From Trichothermofontia sichuanensis B231 (GTDB taxonomy: Bacteria > Cyanobacteriota > Cyanobacteriia > B231), in NCBI RefSeq assembly GCF_026240635.1, contig NZ_CP110848.1, forward strand, positions 560,501 through 624,500: 64,000 bases of DNA, in the 5' to 3' direction. Numbering within the stretch: the stretch's first letter is position 1; every line of letters starts with the position of its first letter. This document shows positions 8,879 to 17,582 of this stretch, piece after piece. Position numbers and translations under genes: made by a program. The notes beneath the pieces are model-generated. The model saw nothing but the letters and a program-made list of their open reading frames with translations, did no database searches and had not been told where the DNA came from.

Positions 8879-10102
8879 ACCAATCACGGTGAAGGACACT
8901 GGGGAACCCACACATGAGCAAACTTGTCCTAAAACTGGGCGCTAACCAGTTCCACAGACAACTCATACGGGTTCCAAGGAAGAGCATGACTAAACGTTTC
9001 GCCCAGGGCGACAGCAGCAATGCCTGCCAATAGCTCCGGTAGAAACTCATACTCGTTCCATCTTCGTTCTTGCTTCATAAACGGCAACAGATTACCACGA
9101 ACCTCCCGGGTTGGGGATCAGGGGATCAATGGACCCCATCCCGATCACTGGGCGATCGGGAATCTATCGCAAGACAGCAATTCTTATCCTGTCAGTGGTT
9201 GAGCAGACGCTAAGGCAAATTGTAAATAAATATTAAGATTTGATCCAGCTTGCCGAAAAATACCGGGATTTTTTGTGAGGATTAGGGTTTGTCGTGCTCC
9301 GGACGGTAGGGAAAAGCGTGGCCAATCGCCACAGAATTTGACAGCCATTATCTGTGAGTTATCCCCTGGTTAGTAACCACCCCGCCAGTCAATGCCCCCT
9401 GCTCTCGCCGTAAATACGCCTAGGTCTGGCCAAGCGACGGTCTATCATTGCTCCACTCCGTTTAGCCCCTGGTTGACTGACCAATCTGTTCCCCTTTCAC
9501 GAGGAGAGAGGAGAGAGAAAAGAGAACAGAGATAGTCACTCAGTTGCCCTTACTGCTCACTGCTCTATCCTCACTCCTAAATGCGTTCTCCCCCTAGGGG
9601 CGAAGGGACTTTAACCCTCGCTCGCTCTGGGAGAAGGGTGGGGATGAGAGCAGTCCGAGTTTTGTCAGTCAATCAGCGGTTCACCTTAACCCAGCGTTTA
9701 CCGCGACCCCTTATCTGAAGCCATTGCATTGATTAAGCTGACTTGAGCCTCACGCTTAAATGCTCTGCCGCTTTCAGTTGCCTGAATAACCATCTTTTCG
9801 ATCGCATTGGCCCAAGACCAAGGACAGAGAAGGCACTACCTGCCAGCCGTGACGACCGGGAAAATCCATCGGGAACGACGGGTTTTATCTCTAGGTATGT
9901 TGATTTTTTGGCCCTGTTAGAAGGGACTCATCCTGGCGGTACCAGACAAGCAACTATCTGTGATCAAAGTCACTCTTGGGTTGGGCCACAGAATGACTGT
10001 TTAGCAAAAGTTAAATGATTCATAAATAAATTTAGATATTTCAATGAACTTACTTACTATGGTGGCTAGTATGGAAATCAGCGTCACTGGTTAGTTTTTT
10101 CG
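8879..10102. other. Long intergenic region without a recognisable gene
   Basis: About 1.2 kb separates rlpA from the next rightward gene. I see no open frame with protein-like composition. At 9494-9520 there is a purine-rich GAGAGA tract. At 9590-9650 there is a degenerate copy of the G/C-rich hairpin module (CTCCCCCTAGGGGCGAAGG, then GGGAGAAGGGTGGGGATGAG) found elsewhere in the window. Promoters for both flanking transcripts must lie here, but none stands out. Confidence 0.5.
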
Positions 10103-10501
10103 ATGGATGTCTATACAGAGCAGTTAATGGCGTTAAGCGCCAAGATCGACACGTTGTATCAATTGGTTGATCAGATTCATGCCCAGATTACCGCTGCACT
10201 ACCAGTAGACAGCCCTGGCCAAGCAAGGGACTGGGTGGGGGAACCGTCTGCCCCCCACAACTCGCCGGTGTACCAATCCCTCCATGCTGGCCATACCCAT
10301 AGCTATACCCATGCCCTGGAATTAGAGCACCGGGATGTCCTGGTGGATAATGATTACGTGCAGATTGACAACCAGAGCGGCGATCCCAGCATCACTACGG
10401 AGGTACAGGTGCAGCGGCTCACAGCCCAACTAACAGCGGCCTATAACCGAATTGCTGCCCTAGAAGAACAACTGCTGGCTCGTCGCGTGCATTCCCATTA
10501 G
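10103..10501 (+). CDS. Conserved hypothetical protein with a C-terminal coiled coil
   Basis: This encodes 132 residues and no named family is recognised. The N-terminal segment (QLMALSAKIDTLYQLVDQIHAQI) and the C-terminal segment (VQRLTAQLTAAYNRIAALEEQ) both show heptad patterns and look like short coiled coils. The middle is polar and His-rich (HAGHTHSYTHALELEHRD), which could bind metal, though this is speculation. It lies 24 bases upstream of the SSB-like gene in the same direction, so it is probably its operon partner. No export signal is seen. Confidence 0.6.
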   Translation: MDVYTEQLMALSAKIDTLYQLVDQIHAQITAALPVDSPGQARDWVGEPSAPHNSPVYQSLHAGHTHSYTHALELEHRDVLVDNDYVQIDNQSGDPSITTEVQVQRLTAQLTAAYNRIAALEEQLLARRVHSH

Positions 10502-10525
10502 AGGTAAGTTCACTAGAGGCAAGCT

Positions 10526-11050
10526 ATGAACCACTGTGTCCTGATGGCAGAGATTATTCGGTCCCCGCAGTTGCGCTATACACCCGACACCCAAATTCCA
10601 GTCACGGAAATGCTGGTTCAATTTGCGGGCTTGCGAGCCGAAGATCCGCCAGCAACTTTAAAGGTGGTGGCTTGGCGCAATCTTGCCCAGGAGGTTCAGG
10701 AGCGATACCAGGAAGGCGACCAGGTGATCCTGGAGGGCCGCTTGGGGATGAATACAGTTCAGTTGGAAGGCTTTAAAGAGAAGCGGGCGGAGATGACCCT
10801 TCAGCGCATTCATCCCGTGAGTGTGGCCAATCCCCCCGCTGCTGCCGCGGTTCCCTCCACCCGACAGGAGGCTACCCTAGGTCCGGGGATGGGGAATGCC
10901 CCGGAACCCTATCCGGCGGCCCGTCCGCCGCGGCAGGCGCCGGCGGCGCAAGACTATACTGCGCCCTCTGTGATGGCTTCGCCCGCGTCCGGTATGCCCA
11001 GTTATGCCGGCCCCATTGATGAACCTAGCGATGATGATATTCCCTTTTAA
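10526..11050 (+). CDS. ssb: Single-stranded DNA-binding protein
   Basis: This 174-residue protein has an N-terminal OB fold (residues 1-100, including LKVVAWRNLAQEV and YQEGDQVILEGRL), a disordered Pro/Ala-rich linker and the acidic C-terminal tip DDDIPF that recruits repair and replication proteins. It would bind ssDNA during replication and repair. A GAGG sequence lies about 10 bases before the ATG. The OB fold is more divergent than in the housekeeping SSB of most bacteria, so this may be the second cyanobacterial SSB paralogue. The cluster runs on to plsY, 99 bases downstream. Confidence 0.85.
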   Translation: MNHCVLMAEIIRSPQLRYTPDTQIPVTEMLVQFAGLRAEDPPATLKVVAWRNLAQEVQERYQEGDQVILEGRLGMNTVQLEGFKEKRAEMTLQRIHPVSVANPPAAAAVPSTRQEATLGPGMGNAPEPYPAARPPRQAPAAQDYTAPSVMASPASGMPSYAGPIDEPSDDDIPF

Positions 11051-11139
11051 CCCCGACTGCCGTTCACGCCTGGCTGGATGACTTCAACCCGCGCGTAGAA
11101 ACCGAGTATGCTGGGAATGCTGCGCGTATCGTTGGCATC

Positions 11140-11145
11140 AGGAGG
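11140..11145 (+). promoter_or_regulatory. Shine-Dalgarno of plsY
   Basis: A perfect AGGAGG, 4 bases before ATG 11150, decides the start over the upstream in-frame ATG codons at 11108 and 11117, which have no such site. Confidence 0.8.
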
Positions 11146-11149
11146 TTCT

Positions 11150-11815
11150 ATGGGCGGTTGGATGGCTGCCGTTGGTTTATGGGGAATAGCCTATCTCTTG
11201 GGATCGGTGCCGACGGGCTATCTGGCCGGGTATCTGCTGCAAGGGATTGATATTCGGACCGAGGGATCGGGATCAACCGGGGCAACGAATGTGTTACGCA
11301 CGCTAGGCAAGGGACCGGCGATCGCCGTGCTGCTCATTGACGTTTTAAAGGGGGTCGCTGCAATTTTCCTCATTCCCGCCTTGAGCCAACCGGCGGTGCA
11401 AGACTTCCTCCTTAACCAGAATTGGGCGGCTGATCCAACCCAGGTACTGGCCCTGCCCTGGTTAGAAGTCGGGGCGGGGTTAGCGGCCTTACTGGGCCAC
11501 AGTCGATCGCTCTGGTTGGGCTTTACGGGGGGCAAATCAGTGGCGACGGGGCTGGGGGTGCTATTAGCCCTGGCATGGCCTGTGGGATTGGCAGCGCTAG
11601 GGGTATTTGGCCTCAGTTTGGCCATCACCCGGATCGTCTCCGTCAGTTCAATCCTGGCCGCGATCGCCGTGCCGTTGTTAATGGTTGGTACTCAGCAACC
11701 CCTAGCCTATCAATTGTTTAGTCTGGCCGCCGGACTTTACGTGATTTGGCGTCACCGCAGTAACATCGAACGCTTGTTGGCAGGGGTAGAGCCGCGCCTA
11801 GGTCAGAAATTATAG
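11150..11815 (+). CDS. plsY: Acyl-phosphate:glycerol-3-phosphate acyltransferase PlsY
   Basis: PlsY is an inner-membrane enzyme that transfers an acyl group from acyl-phosphate to glycerol-3-phosphate, the first step of phospholipid synthesis. The family motifs are clear: YLLGSVPTGYLAG, EGSGSTGATNVLRTLGKG, DVLKG and the glycine-rich GHSRSLWLGFTGGKSVATGLG. Five or more hydrophobic helices are visible. ATG 11150 is chosen because AGGAGG (11140-11145) lies 4 bases before it, although the frame is open from 11108. The product is 221 residues, the normal length. The TAG stop (11813-11815) is formed by the first bases of a dispersed repeat, so the 3' end may have been altered by that insertion. Confidence 0.92.
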   Translation: MGGWMAAVGLWGIAYLLGSVPTGYLAGYLLQGIDIRTEGSGSTGATNVLRTLGKGPAIAVLLIDVLKGVAAIFLIPALSQPAVQDFLLNQNWAADPTQVLALPWLEVGAGLAALLGHSRSLWLGFTGGKSVATGLGVLLALAWPVGLAALGVFGLSLAITRIVSVSSILAAIAVPLLMVGTQQPLAYQLFSLAAGLYVIWRHRSNIERLLAGVEPRLGQKL

Positions 11816-11934
11816 TCATTGCAATTTAGGCTGAGACAGCCCCCTCACCCCTAGCCCCTCCCCGCTCTGGGAGAGGGGAGTAAAAACTATATCGTTCTTA
11901 AAAAACTATATCGTTCTTATTTGGATTGACCATA
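11811..11934 (+). repeat. Dispersed hairpin repeat, copy a
   Basis: The element runs from TATAGTCATTGCAATTTAGG to TTTGGATTGACCATA. Its core is the palindromic module CCCTCACC...CCCCTCCCC...GGGAGAGGGG. The 19-base piece AAAACTATATCGTTCTTA is duplicated in this copy. The ends are weakly inverted (TATAGTCA and, reversed, TATGGTCA), as in a MITE with a TA target. Its first bases provide the plsY stop codon. Confidence 0.75.
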
Positions 11935-12039
11935 GATAGATCATCCCAGCGCCGTGAGGTCACCCCGCCATAAGCCACTGCGCCATCAACGGTGAGGAGT
12001 TGCCAACGCGAACCGGGATAACCACCCCCTGCCCATGCT

Positions 12040-15000
12040 CTACTGATCCACTCGCAACTTTTGGGCTTGGGGATGATACCGCAGGCGATCGCGAGCGGCT
12101 TGTAACCAATCTGACCAATTGCCGCCCCGCCAGAGGCTGATCGTGCGATCGGCGCTACTCATGGCAATCTTCTGGCCATCGGGGCTAAAGGCAACGGCTG
12201 ATACAAAATCGGTATGGGCCTGACAGGGAGAACCGATCGGGGCTTGGGCGGCCACATCCCAGAGGCAAAAACTCCCATTGGTGTAACCCACAAGCATCTG
12301 GCTGCCATCGGGACTGAAGGTGAGGGCGGAGATTGGGAGTTGCCCGTCCTGGGATAATGTGGCAATGGCCTGCCCCTGGGGGTCCCATAGCCGGAGCGTT
12401 CCATCCCAGCCACCAGAGGCGATCAGGTGACCATCGGGGCTAATGGCTACCCCCGTCACCGCCGCCGTATGCCCGTGGAAGGGGTGGCCGATGGGGTGGC
12501 CGTCCCGATCCCAGCGGCGGAGGGTGCCATCGGCACTGGCAGACAGGAAGTAGCTCCCATCGGGGCTAACTGCTAAGTCGGCCACATAGTGGGTATGACC
12601 TTGAAACGCAAACCGGGCTACGGGTTGCTGAGCCGCCACGGACCAACGGTAAATACGACCATCCGCACTCCCCGCCCATAACCACTGGTCATCCTGGCTA
12701 AAACACACACAGGCGATCGCAACGGCACTCTCTAGGCAATAATGATGCAGGCAATCGCCCGATCGGTTCCAGAGATAGACCTTGCCATCCCAGCTACTGG
12801 AAGCCACCAGGCGGCCATCATGACTGAAGGTAACGGCTGCGATAAAATCCGTATGGCCGAGCCACAGGGCAGGGGAGGTTGGATTCTGGAGGTCCCACAC
12901 GCGGAGGGTGCGATCCCACCCTCCTGATATCAGTTGAGTGCCATCGGGGCTAAAGGCGATCGCTTCCACCACATCCTCATGGCCTCGCAGGTGGGGACCC
13001 AGACGATTGCCCCAAATATCCCATACGCGGATCGTGCCATCGGCACTGGCGGATAGGGCTTGGTGACCGTCGGGGCTGAAGGCAACGGCTTCCACGTCAT
13101 CGGTGTGGCCGACCAGCGGTGGGCTGAGCAGATGCCCCCCGCGATCCCATAGGCGCAGGGTCATGTCCGCCCCCCCCGACAGGATCATCTGGCCATCGGG
13201 GCTAAAGGCAACGGCTTCCACACTATCACGATGACCCTGGAAAGGCAGGCCGAGCGCCTGTCCCTGCCGATCCCATAGCCGCAGGGTGCCGTCACTACTG
13301 GCGGAAACAATCACCTGACTATCGGGGCTAAAGGCTAACGCCGTAATCGCTGCCGTATGGGCAGTGATGGGTGGCACGCTCATCTGACCACTCAGGGTCC
13401 AGAGGCTCAGGGTTCCCTGGATCGTTCCCACTGCGATCGTGGTGCCATCGGGGCTACAGGCCACGGCCATCACCCCATCGGGAGCAATTTGCCAGAAGTC
13501 CTGGCGCAGGTTCCCGTACCGATCCCACAGGCGTAGACTACCATCCGCACTCGCCGAGAGAATGAACGCACCATCGGCGCTAAAGGTCACGGCGGTAATC
13601 AGGTCGGTGTGGCCTCGGAACGGTTCCGCGATCGCGTTACCGGCCAAGTCCCACAGGCGCAGCGTTCCATCCCAACTGCCCGAAACCATCAAGTCCCCCG
13701 TGGGGCTAACGGCGATTGCCGCGACCAAATCCTGATGGCCTGGTATCAGGGGGAGGAGTGCCCGACCCTGGCAATCCCAGCGACCCAAGATACCGTCCGC
13801 TCCCCCGGAAACCAGCCAGGTCCCCTCAGGACTAAGGGCAAAGGATGTGACACCGGCTGGGTGAGCCTGGAAACAATAGCGTTCACGGGTCACCTCCAGG
13901 ACTTGGCGAAGCAAGCCTTTGAAGGACAGCCAATCCCCAGGGGACAGCCAATGAGGGGCATGGTTAGCAGCAGCCAGGATCAGGAGTGCCCCTGCGACGG
14001 GGTGAGCTGCAAGGCGATCCTTGAGATCGGCGAGGGCAGGGAGTGACGGCACGGTAACTGGTCCAGGGACAGGGGCGGACGGCGAAACTGGGTCGAGCAC
14101 AGGCCAGCCCCGTGGTCGGAGGCCGGGATATTCAGGTAGCGTCTTCGCCGGAGAGTCGCCAATGTTCGGGGGCGGTGTGATGGCAGATTGGGTGGCGGGA
14201 ACCGGGGCTGGGAACGGTGCGACTTTCTGGAGCATCGGCTCGACGGTGAGGGGATGCGTGGTCAACCAATGGTTCAGTCGTTGCCACCGATCGCAGAGGA
14301 TTTCCTGACTCAACGCCACCCATACCCTGGGGCATCCCGTAGCCAGCTCGAACGATTGTCCTGGGGGAACCGAGGGGTGCACCGAGAGCAAACCAGCCTC
14401 CTTGAGGCGAGTGATCACCTGGCGAATTTGAGCCTGCTGGTGGGATAGGGAACCCAAGGCCAACAGGTCAGCCAAGGCACGGGGGCAACGGCATCGGTCA
14501 CCGGTCGGCCCGCGATCAACCAACGCTAGACAAAGACGTTGGGTCCAGACTTGCTCAGCAGGGGATAGGGTTGCATAGATCTGCTCGGCATAGGTGTTCA
14601 CCGCACCCGCTAAGCGGCCCATCTCGTTGTACCGCGAGTGCAAGAGTTGTCGCCGACACCGATCGCGGCGTTGCCACAATTGCAGCAGGGCAATTTGCAC
14701 CAGGGGTAAGGGCTGACTTTCGTGGTATCTGTCCGCCAGTAACCGGTCGAGTAAACCTGCTTCCAGACAATAGCCTTGCAGTTGGGCGGGTTTGGTAATG
14801 GCATCGATCCACTCATTGGGAGCGAGGGGAGGGAGCCAAACCGCTTGATGTTGCAGGACTTGAATCAGAGGGCTACTGCAAAACCACCCATCGAGATCCT
14901 CCGATCGCACCGTAACCACAACCGCAACCTGTCCTTGGGATGAAGCAGTGAGCTGGATCAATCCCTCCAGAAATCCCCTAAGCGGGTGTGAGCAAGCGCC

Positions 15001-15501
15001 TTTGGAGGACGACGGTGTTCCTAGGGGGTCGATCGCAATCAAGGTGCGGGGGGAGATAGGGGACGGGGTACCGATACCGATCGGTATTGGGTGGGGGGCC
15101 GCGATCGTCGACACCCACCTTTGTAAGGTTGGGAGGAGAGTCTCCAGGACATCCCCCGCCGTCCGCAGCGGGCCAAGAATTCGCCAACCCTGGTGGGCAA
15201 GTTCCGGGAGTAAGGCAACTTCAAGGAAGGACGATTTGCCACTGCCCACTGGGCCGATCAAGGGAAAAACATTGAATTGACGGAGATGTGTTAACAACAA
15301 CTGTAAGGTTGCTTGCCGCCCAAAGAGGAAATGGGGTGAGTCTTGAGTAAAAGTTGCAAGGCCGGGGTAAGGGCAGTGCCAGGGCGAGGACTGATCCCGG
15401 TGCAGGGGTGAAGGCTGGCGAGGCGCCTGGAGATCAAACGGAACCGATGACCATTCGTCTGGGTAAATTGGATGAAGGGGAGGGTAGATGGATAGAGACA
15501 T
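12040..15501 (-). CDS. nSTAND ATPase fused to fourteen WD40 repeats
   Basis: This encodes about 1153 residues. Near the N-terminus is the entry motif PYPGLATFTQDSPHFLFGR, followed by a Walker A GPVGSGKSSF (residues 83-92) and a Walker B-like TLIAIDPLG, the arrangement of the nSTAND1 class of signal-transducing P-loop NTPases. A helical region follows. From about residue 545 to 1125 there are fourteen WD40 repeats (GHxDxVxAVAFSPDG...RLWD), enough for two seven-blade propellers. Such proteins sense a ligand with the propellers and oligomerise through the ATPase. No effector domain (protease, TIR, nuclease) is recognised at the N-terminus. ATG 15501 is preferred over a TTG ten codons upstream. 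Confidence 0.85.
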   Translation of the reverse strand: MSLSIYPPLHPIYPDEWSSVPFDLQAPRQPSPLHRDQSSPWHCPYPGLATFTQDSPHFLFGRQATLQLLLTHLRQFNVFPLIGPVGSGKSSFLEVALLPELAHQGWRILGPLRTAGDVLETLLPTLQRWVSTIAAPHPIPIGIGTPSPISPRTLIAIDPLGTPSSSKGACSHPLRGFLEGLIQLTASSQGQVAVVVTVRSEDLDGWFCSSPLIQVLQHQAVWLPPLAPNEWIDAITKPAQLQGYCLEAGLLDRLLADRYHESQPLPLVQIALLQLWQRRDRCRRQLLHSRYNEMGRLAGAVNTYAEQIYATLSPAEQVWTQRLCLALVDRGPTGDRCRCPRALADLLALGSLSHQQAQIRQVITRLKEAGLLSVHPSVPPGQSFELATGCPRVWVALSQEILCDRWQRLNHWLTTHPLTVEPMLQKVAPFPAPVPATQSAITPPPNIGDSPAKTLPEYPGLRPRGWPVLDPVSPSAPVPGPVTVPSLPALADLKDRLAAHPVAGALLILAAANHAPHWLSPGDWLSFKGLLRQVLEVTRERYCFQAHPAGVTSFALSPEGTWLVSGGADGILGRWDCQGRALLPLIPGHQDLVAAIAVSPTGDLMVSGSWDGTLRLWDLAGNAIAEPFRGHTDLITAVTFSADGAFILSASADGSLRLWDRYGNLRQDFWQIAPDGVMAVACSPDGTTIAVGTIQGTLSLWTLSGQMSVPPITAHTAAITALAFSPDSQVIVSASSDGTLRLWDRQGQALGLPFQGHRDSVEAVAFSPDGQMILSGGADMTLRLWDRGGHLLSPPLVGHTDDVEAVAFSPDGHQALSASADGTIRVWDIWGNRLGPHLRGHEDVVEAIAFSPDGTQLISGGWDRTLRVWDLQNPTSPALWLGHTDFIAAVTFSHDGRLVASSSWDGKVYLWNRSGDCLHHYCLESAVAIACVCFSQDDQWLWAGSADGRIYRWSVAAQQPVARFAFQGHTHYVADLAVSPDGSYFLSASADGTLRRWDRDGHPIGHPFHGHTAAVTGVAISPDGHLIASGGWDGTLRLWDPQGQAIATLSQDGQLPISALTFSPDGSQMLVGYTNGSFCLWDVAAQAPIGSPCQAHTDFVSAVAFSPDGQKIAMSSADRTISLWRGGNWSDWLQAARDRLRYHPQAQKLRVDQ

Positions 15502-15653
15502 AATAGGGGCGATGCTGGAGGCTGGCAGCAACGGTGGCAGGGTAAGCCAGAAAATATCCCTGATATGTCAACAAGATGCCATTGCCGTTACCCAGTAACG
15601 GCAAGTTAACGTAAAGTTAACGTGAAAAGATCCCTCCCATTGGATAGTTTTTC

Positions 15654-16877
15654 GTGAATTCTCTGGATCCAATCCTTGAATCAGCGCTATCTGTAGGTGG
15701 CTTAACCGCCTATATTCAATCCTTGTTAGAAGACGACCCCCGCCTACATCAAGTCTGGGTAACGGGGGAAGTCTCCAGTGCCAACCCCCACCCCAGCGGC
15801 ATCTTTTTCACACTACAAGATCCGGCCACCCAGGCGAGCATCCAGGCGGTGGTCTGGCGCGCTCAGGTTGCTCGCCTAACCACCTCACCCGCCGTCGGGG
15901 TACAGGTGATTGTCCTGGGGCAGGTTCAGGTTTATCCCGCCCGTGGCCAGTATCGCCTAGTCGTCTGGCAACTTTTGCCAGCGGGGGAGGGGTTGTTAGC
16001 GCTACGCTACCGGCAACTGCGACAACGGCTGGCCGCTGAAGGCTTATTTGCCCTGGAACGCAAGCGGGCCTTACCGGCCCATCCCCAAACGATCGCCGTA
16101 GTTACCTCGCCTCAAGCCGCTGCCTGGGGGGACATTCAACGCACCCTCAAGCAGCGGTATCCTGGTCTGCGGGTCCTGCTATCGCCCGCGATCGTCCAAG
16201 GGGAACAGGCCCCCGCGACGATCGTGGCAGCGATCGAGCGGGTGATCCAAGACGGGCGGGCGGAGGTGCTGATTTTGGCGCGGGGGGGTGGGGCTAGCGA
16301 GGATCTGGCCTGCTTCAATGACGAACGCGTGATTCGGGCCGTGGCGCTGTGTCCCATTCCGGTCGTGGCGGGGATTGGCCACCAACGGGATGAGTCCCTC
16401 GCGGATCTGGCTGCCGACGTCTGTGCCCATACCCCAACGGCAGCAGCCGAGCAAGCGGTGCCGCGGTGGGCGGATCTCTGGGCAGCCCACCAGCGGCGGT
16501 GGCAAGCTCTGCAGCAAGCCCTACAGGCAGCCTACCTAGGTGAACAGGGGCATCTTCAGCAATTACGGGCGCGTCTCCAACGCCTTCAGCTCGATCGCAC
16601 CCTCCAGCAACACCAACAGACCACCACCTGGTTACGTCAGCGCCTCGTGCAGGCGACCCAGCAGACCTACCAGCAGGCGGATCAGCAGTGTCAACATCTG
16701 CAACAACGCCTGCAAACCCTGGACCCGCAAGCGGTGTTAGCACGGGGGTATGCAGTAGTCCGTCAGGAAACGGGGGAGATTGTTCGCACCACGCAATCGC
16801 TCACCCCCGCCCAAAGCGTGGTGATTCAACTGGCAACGGGGCAAGTGCGGGCAACCATCACCGAAATTCTGTCCTAG
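15654..16877 (+). CDS. xseA: Exodeoxyribonuclease VII large subunit
   Basis: This 407-residue protein is XseA, which with small XseB subunits degrades ssDNA from both ends. Its N-terminal OB-fold (about 10-110: YIQSLLEDDPRLHQVWVTGEVS) is followed by the catalytic domain with IAVVTSPQAAAWGDI, LARGGGASEDL, FNDE and GHQRDESLADLAAD, then by a Gln-rich coiled coil and the C-terminal VLARGYAVV motif. The start is GTG 15654; no ATG fits the conserved N-terminus. It is divergent from the nSTAND gene. The small subunit gene xseB, often next to xseA, is not found downstream, where only repeats occur. Confidence 0.92.
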   Translation: MNSLDPILESALSVGGLTAYIQSLLEDDPRLHQVWVTGEVSSANPHPSGIFFTLQDPATQASIQAVVWRAQVARLTTSPAVGVQVIVLGQVQVYPARGQYRLVVWQLLPAGEGLLALRYRQLRQRLAAEGLFALERKRALPAHPQTIAVVTSPQAAAWGDIQRTLKQRYPGLRVLLSPAIVQGEQAPATIVAAIERVIQDGRAEVLILARGGGASEDLACFNDERVIRAVALCPIPVVAGIGHQRDESLADLAADVCAHTPTAAAEQAVPRWADLWAAHQRRWQALQQALQAAYLGEQGHLQQLRARLQRLQLDRTLQQHQQTTTWLRQRLVQATQQTYQQADQQCQHLQQRLQTLDPQAVLARGYAVVRQETGEIVRTTQSLTPAQSVVIQLATGQVRATITEILS

Positions 16878-16972
16878 TTGGCTAAAGGACTTGCCAATCC
16901 GGCTCCCCTTCACCTCGTTTGAGTGGAGGGGTTGGGGGGTGCAGGCTGCCAGTCGGATCCAGAGCCAAACCT

Positions 16973-17111
16973 TATGGTCAATCCAAATAAGAACGATACA
17001 GTTTTTCAATGCCCTCTCCGGCTCTGGTAGAGAGGCTGGGGGTGAGGGAGCTGTCTCATCCTAAATTGTAATGACTATACAGTGTACTGGGTCAATTCGG
17101 TAAAGGCTGTC
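16973..17111 (-). repeat. Dispersed hairpin repeat, copy b, with a second repeat end
   Basis: Bases 16973-17079 are an inverted copy of the TATAGTCATTG element, running from TATGGTCAATCCAAATAAG to AATGACTATA with the C/T-rich hairpin core between. Bases 17080-17111 match the end of a second element type (GGTAAAGGCTGT) that is also seen at 39820-39855 and 60562-60785. The element fills the space after xseA, where xseB might have been. Confidence 0.7.
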
Positions 17112-17193
17112 AGAGATCATTCAACTCCCCCTACCCCAACTGGTACGGATACCGCTTAGCATGGAGAGGGAAGCGATCGACCGAATCAAATCC

Positions 17194-17257
17194 GCAGTAT
17201 AGATAACTTAAACTATGCCCAGTTAGCAGTATAGATAACTTAAACTGTGCACAGTTA
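17194..17257 (+). promoter_or_regulatory. Two 32-bp direct repeats with palindromic cores, probable operator
   Basis: The 32-bp unit starting GCAGTATAGATAACTTAAAC occurs twice in tandem (17194-17225, 17226-17257), directly before the ribbon-helix-helix gene. The second unit contains the perfect palindrome AACTGTGCACAGTT and the first a degenerate form, AACTATGCCCAGTT. Paired dyads just upstream of an RHH gene are the usual form of an autorepressor operator. That the repeats serve this role is inference. Confidence 0.55.
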
Positions 17258-17276
17258 GCAGGAGACGACTTCACTT

Positions 17277-17507
17277 ATGACTGAAGACACAGACATTGAT
17301 CCGCGCCATGCCGCCAAGCGCGTTGAAGTTTCGGTCTATTTAGACTCGGAATTAGTCGATCAGGTGAAGCACTTAACCAATGATCCCAGCCGGGTCATCG
17401 AGTTAGCAGTGCGTCAATGGCTGCGGGGAGAAACCCGTCGGGACGATGAACTGACCCGCACCTTAGCCCCGACACCGGTTCCCCCCAGGGGAGAGTGGAA
17501 CGATTAA
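17277..17507 (+). CDS. Ribbon-helix-helix DNA-binding protein
   Basis: This encodes 76 residues. The segment KRVEVSVYLDSELVDQVKHLTNDPSRVIELAVRQWL has the strand-helix-helix pattern of RHH regulators, with alternating residues in the strand (V-V-V-L) and a conserved hydrophobic core. Such proteins dimerise and insert a two-stranded ribbon into the major groove. RHH proteins of this size are often antitoxins, but no toxin-sized gene follows within the 75 bases before the histidine kinase. GGAGA lies about 14 bases before the ATG, and two operator-like repeats lie just upstream. It may be a solitary transcription factor. Confidence 0.7.
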   Translation: MTEDTDIDPRHAAKRVEVSVYLDSELVDQVKHLTNDPSRVIELAVRQWLRGETRRDDELTRTLAPTPVPPRGEWND

Positions 17508-17582
17508 AAAGTGGAACGATTAAAATTGAAGGCAAACGATGTCCGCCGCCACGGTACCTAAAAATTAAGCAGGGGTTCCAGG

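Noticed and set aside
9743-10018. Open frame of 91 codons in the long intergenic region
   Set aside because: No recognisable motif, no ribosome-binding site, and irregular composition.
13609-14046. Open frame of 145 codons antisense to the WD40 gene
   Set aside because: Composition follows the repeated codons of the opposite gene; no motif or start signal.
17277-17507. Type II toxin-antitoxin module
   Set aside because: Only the RHH protein is present; no toxin-sized gene lies on either side.
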